Notes under the pieces: model-generated | What the model saw: the letters and a program-made list of their open reading frames with translations, nothing else | Database searches by the model: none | What the model was told of the DNA's origin: nothing | Program-made: the position numbers and the translations under genes | Source: Streptomyces griseoviridis | GTDB taxonomy: Bacteria; Actinomycetota; Actinomycetes; Streptomycetales; Streptomycetaceae | Assembly: GCA_014649155.1 (NCBI GenBank) | Contig: BMSM01000008.1 | Coordinates: 186,001 to 250,000, forward strand | Length of the DNA: 64,000 nt | Direction: 5' to 3' | Part shown: positions 62,476 to 64,000 of the stretch, in pieces | Layout: each line of letters begins with the position of its first letter | Position numbering within the stretch: the stretch's first letter is position 1

Positions 62476-64000
62476 TCAGAGGGGCTCTACACCGCGGCCC
62501 CACTCGGCCTTCCACTTGCGGCGCAGGTCGTCGACGTACTTGTCCAGGACCAGGTCGGCGAAGGGGTTGAGAACATAACGGACCTGGTCGTTCGATCCGT
62601 CGGGGGTGTCGGGGTCGACGGCGACGAGCGCGAGCCGGTAGTCGGGCTCGGCGTTCTTGGCGTAGCCGACCTCGCTGGTGGTGACGGTGAAGTTGTCAGC
62701 GCCCAGCACACGCCCCTTCACCTCGATGAAGATCAGATGGCCGTCGGGCTTGCGGGAACGGATGTCGAAGCCCTTGTTCGAGTGAGCCATCTCCTCAGGC
62801 ACCCGGCCGAGTCGACGCTCGGCAGCCAGTACGGCATCTACGGCGCGACGCTCGGTCACGGTGGTGTCCAGGGCGAAGCTGTCAGGCGTCGGCGGTTCAC
62901 CGGCGACGCCCGGGACGACCGCGGCGGGCAGGACGAGCGCTGCGCTGATGATCTTCGGCGGGTGCACGGTGACCTGGGTCTCGAGGTCGAGCTCGCTTTG
63001 GCGGCGCGTGAGCCGGGCTTCCAGGGAACGGGCGCGATCGCGTGCGGTGGCCGGTGAGATACGGATCTTCTTGCCTGCCGCCTGTGCCTCGGCAAGCTTG
63101 ATCGACTCGCCGTCCAAGTAGTTCATCTGAGCCAGCAGCCGCTGACGTACCAGCTTGCGCGTCCGCTCGACAGCCGGGACGACACGAGCGACGACGTCGG
63201 CCCGGTGCTCGGGCAGGACGTGCCGGATCGCCCAGCTCTGAGCGATCTTCTCAACGCCGTCGGCAAGCCAGGGTGAGGACAGCTCGGAGTTGATGGCAAG
63301 GGTCAGTGCGGTGTGCTGTTCGAGGTTCAGGTCTGCGGGCAGGGACAGGTCGAGGTACGGGGCGGGGCCTGCCGGTTGTGCGGTTCCGTCCGGCAGCACG
63401 GAGACGTACTCGAACCTCTTGCTGATCGCGGTGCCGCGCCCGTCCGAGAGCTCCTCCAGCAGGGCGAACACCAGCCGGGGAGCGGTGGCGGTCCGGTCCA
63501 GGAAGGTTGCTCCACGGGTCAGGGTATCGCCGTACCTGTTCAGGATCTCGGTGATGATCGCGTCCATCAGCGGATGACCGGGTGCTACTAGCTCTGCGTC
63601 CGGGCGGCCGGGCATCACCACGGCCGAGGGCTCGAAGGTGATGCGCCCATAGCGCGGGCTGATGGTACGCCTGCCTTCGCGCAGAACGGCGGGCACCTGG
63701 TTCAGCTCGAACCGGTCCTTTTCCCGCTTGGAGGCCCGCCCACCCAGGGCACGCAGGGACTCCATGACGAAGGCCTGGACGAAATGGGGCTGCATGCGCC
63801 GGGCGCGGGCCTCGTCCATCTGCCGGCGCAGCTCGGCCAGCTCCTCCAGCCCGATCTCCGGGGTGGCCAGGGCTCGTTCCTTGATCAGCTCTTGGAGGCC
63901 GTCGGCTACGGACTTGTCGATGACCTGGTTCAGGTAAGCGCGGACCTCGGGCTGCTCGCCGTAGCGGATGGCTCGCACGAGCAGGTCACGCAGCGGCTCG
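62476..64000 (-). CDS. Helicase-associated protein with C-terminal DUF3883 (partial)
   Basis: The frame is open through the right edge (EPLRDLLVRAIRYGEQPEVRAYL...), so at least 507 C-terminal residues are here and the N-terminal part is missing. The end is a DUF3883 nuclease-like domain: RAVDAVLAAERRLGRVPEEMAHSNKGFDIRSRKPDGHLIFIEVKGR, about 130-80 residues before the stop. Long SNF2/helicase proteins with this tail accompany DUF1156 methylases, DISARM DrmD being a possible relative. The helicase motifs themselves lie outside the window, so the helicase part is inferred. Confidence 0.8.
   Translation of the reverse strand, partial: EPLRDLLVRAIRYGEQPEVRAYLNQVIDKSVADGLQELIKERALATPEIGLEELAELRRQMDEARARRMQPHFVQAFVMESLRALGGRASKREKDRFELNQVPAVLREGRRTISPRYGRITFEPSAVVMPGRPDAELVAPGHPLMDAIITEILNRYGDTLTRGATFLDRTATAPRLVFALLEELSDGRGTAISKRFEYVSVLPDGTAQPAGPAPYLDLSLPADLNLEQHTALTLAINSELSSPWLADGVEKIAQSWAIRHVLPEHRADVVARVVPAVERTRKLVRQRLLAQMNYLDGESIKLAEAQAAGKKIRISPATARDRARSLEARLTRRQSELDLETQVTVHPPKIISAALVLPAAVVPGVAGEPPTPDSFALDTTVTERRAVDAVLAAERRLGRVPEEMAHSNKGFDIRSRKPDGHLIFIEVKGRVLGADNFTVTTSEVGYAKNAEPDYRLALVAVDPDTPDGSNDQVRYVLNPFADLVLDKYVDDLRRKWKAEWGRGVEPL

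Overview
The window is high-GC actinobacterial chromosome. Streptomyces is the likely genus, judged from codon use, GTG starts with ATGA/GTGA overlaps, ROK, IclR and DUF5753/DUF397 regulators, and an EboC-type prenyltransferase of the actinobacterial form. All calls come from reading translations and motifs by eye; no database search was run.

1-8.9 kb: a partial LysR regulator lies divergent from a bile-acid-symporter-like carrier, followed by a secreted sialidase. Next come fdhD and a remnant of a formate dehydrogenase catalytic subunit, then an oxalate/formate-type (OFA) MFS carrier with its tiny partner ORF, a FabH-like ketosynthase and a GntR/FCD regulator. 9.0-20.1 kb: a carbohydrate locus with a ROK regulator, a ribose-type ABC importer, a Gfo/Idh/MocA dehydrogenase, a TIM-barrel isomerase and a 1235-residue secreted ThuA/DUF1080 protein.

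20.4-29.4 kb: a tightly overlapping Ebo-type operon. It holds an inositol-phosphate synthase, EboC-like prenyltransferase, TIM-barrel isomerase, EboA, EboB (TatD), EboE, EboF-like phosphodiesterase and a Tat-exported isomerase, and closes with a 28-bp-stem terminator. No dehydroquinate-synthase-like eboD is present. 29.4-37.5 kb: an oxalate catabolic cluster on the minus strand (oxc, frc, acyl-CoA ligase, two OFA carriers). A palindrome upstream of oxc resembles sites upstream of the GntR gene and of the fdh remnant, which suggests one oxalate/formate regulon across the window.

37.5-46.2 kb: a decayed, rearranged region. A scrambled sucC/sucD-like pseudogene has part of sucD inverted. tRNA-Leu(GAG) follows, then an unusual coupled pair (tyrosine-recombinase-like and DDE-transposase-like) with a divergent XRE gene, an IclR regulator with an operator-like palindrome, a degenerate Nudix protein and small or broken ORFs.

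46.4-64 kb: a probable defence island. It contains a single-chain DUF262/DUF1524 (GmrSD-like) protein, a Rad50-like ATPase coupled to a HEPN-like small protein, a ribbon-helix-helix/PIN toxin-antitoxin pair, a Cys-rich unknown, an EcsC-like protein, a HATPase/DUF5753/DUF397 trio (the middle gene frameshifted) and, running off the right edge, a three-gene module of DUF3883 helicase, DUF1156 DNA methyltransferase and HEPN-DUF499 ATPase.
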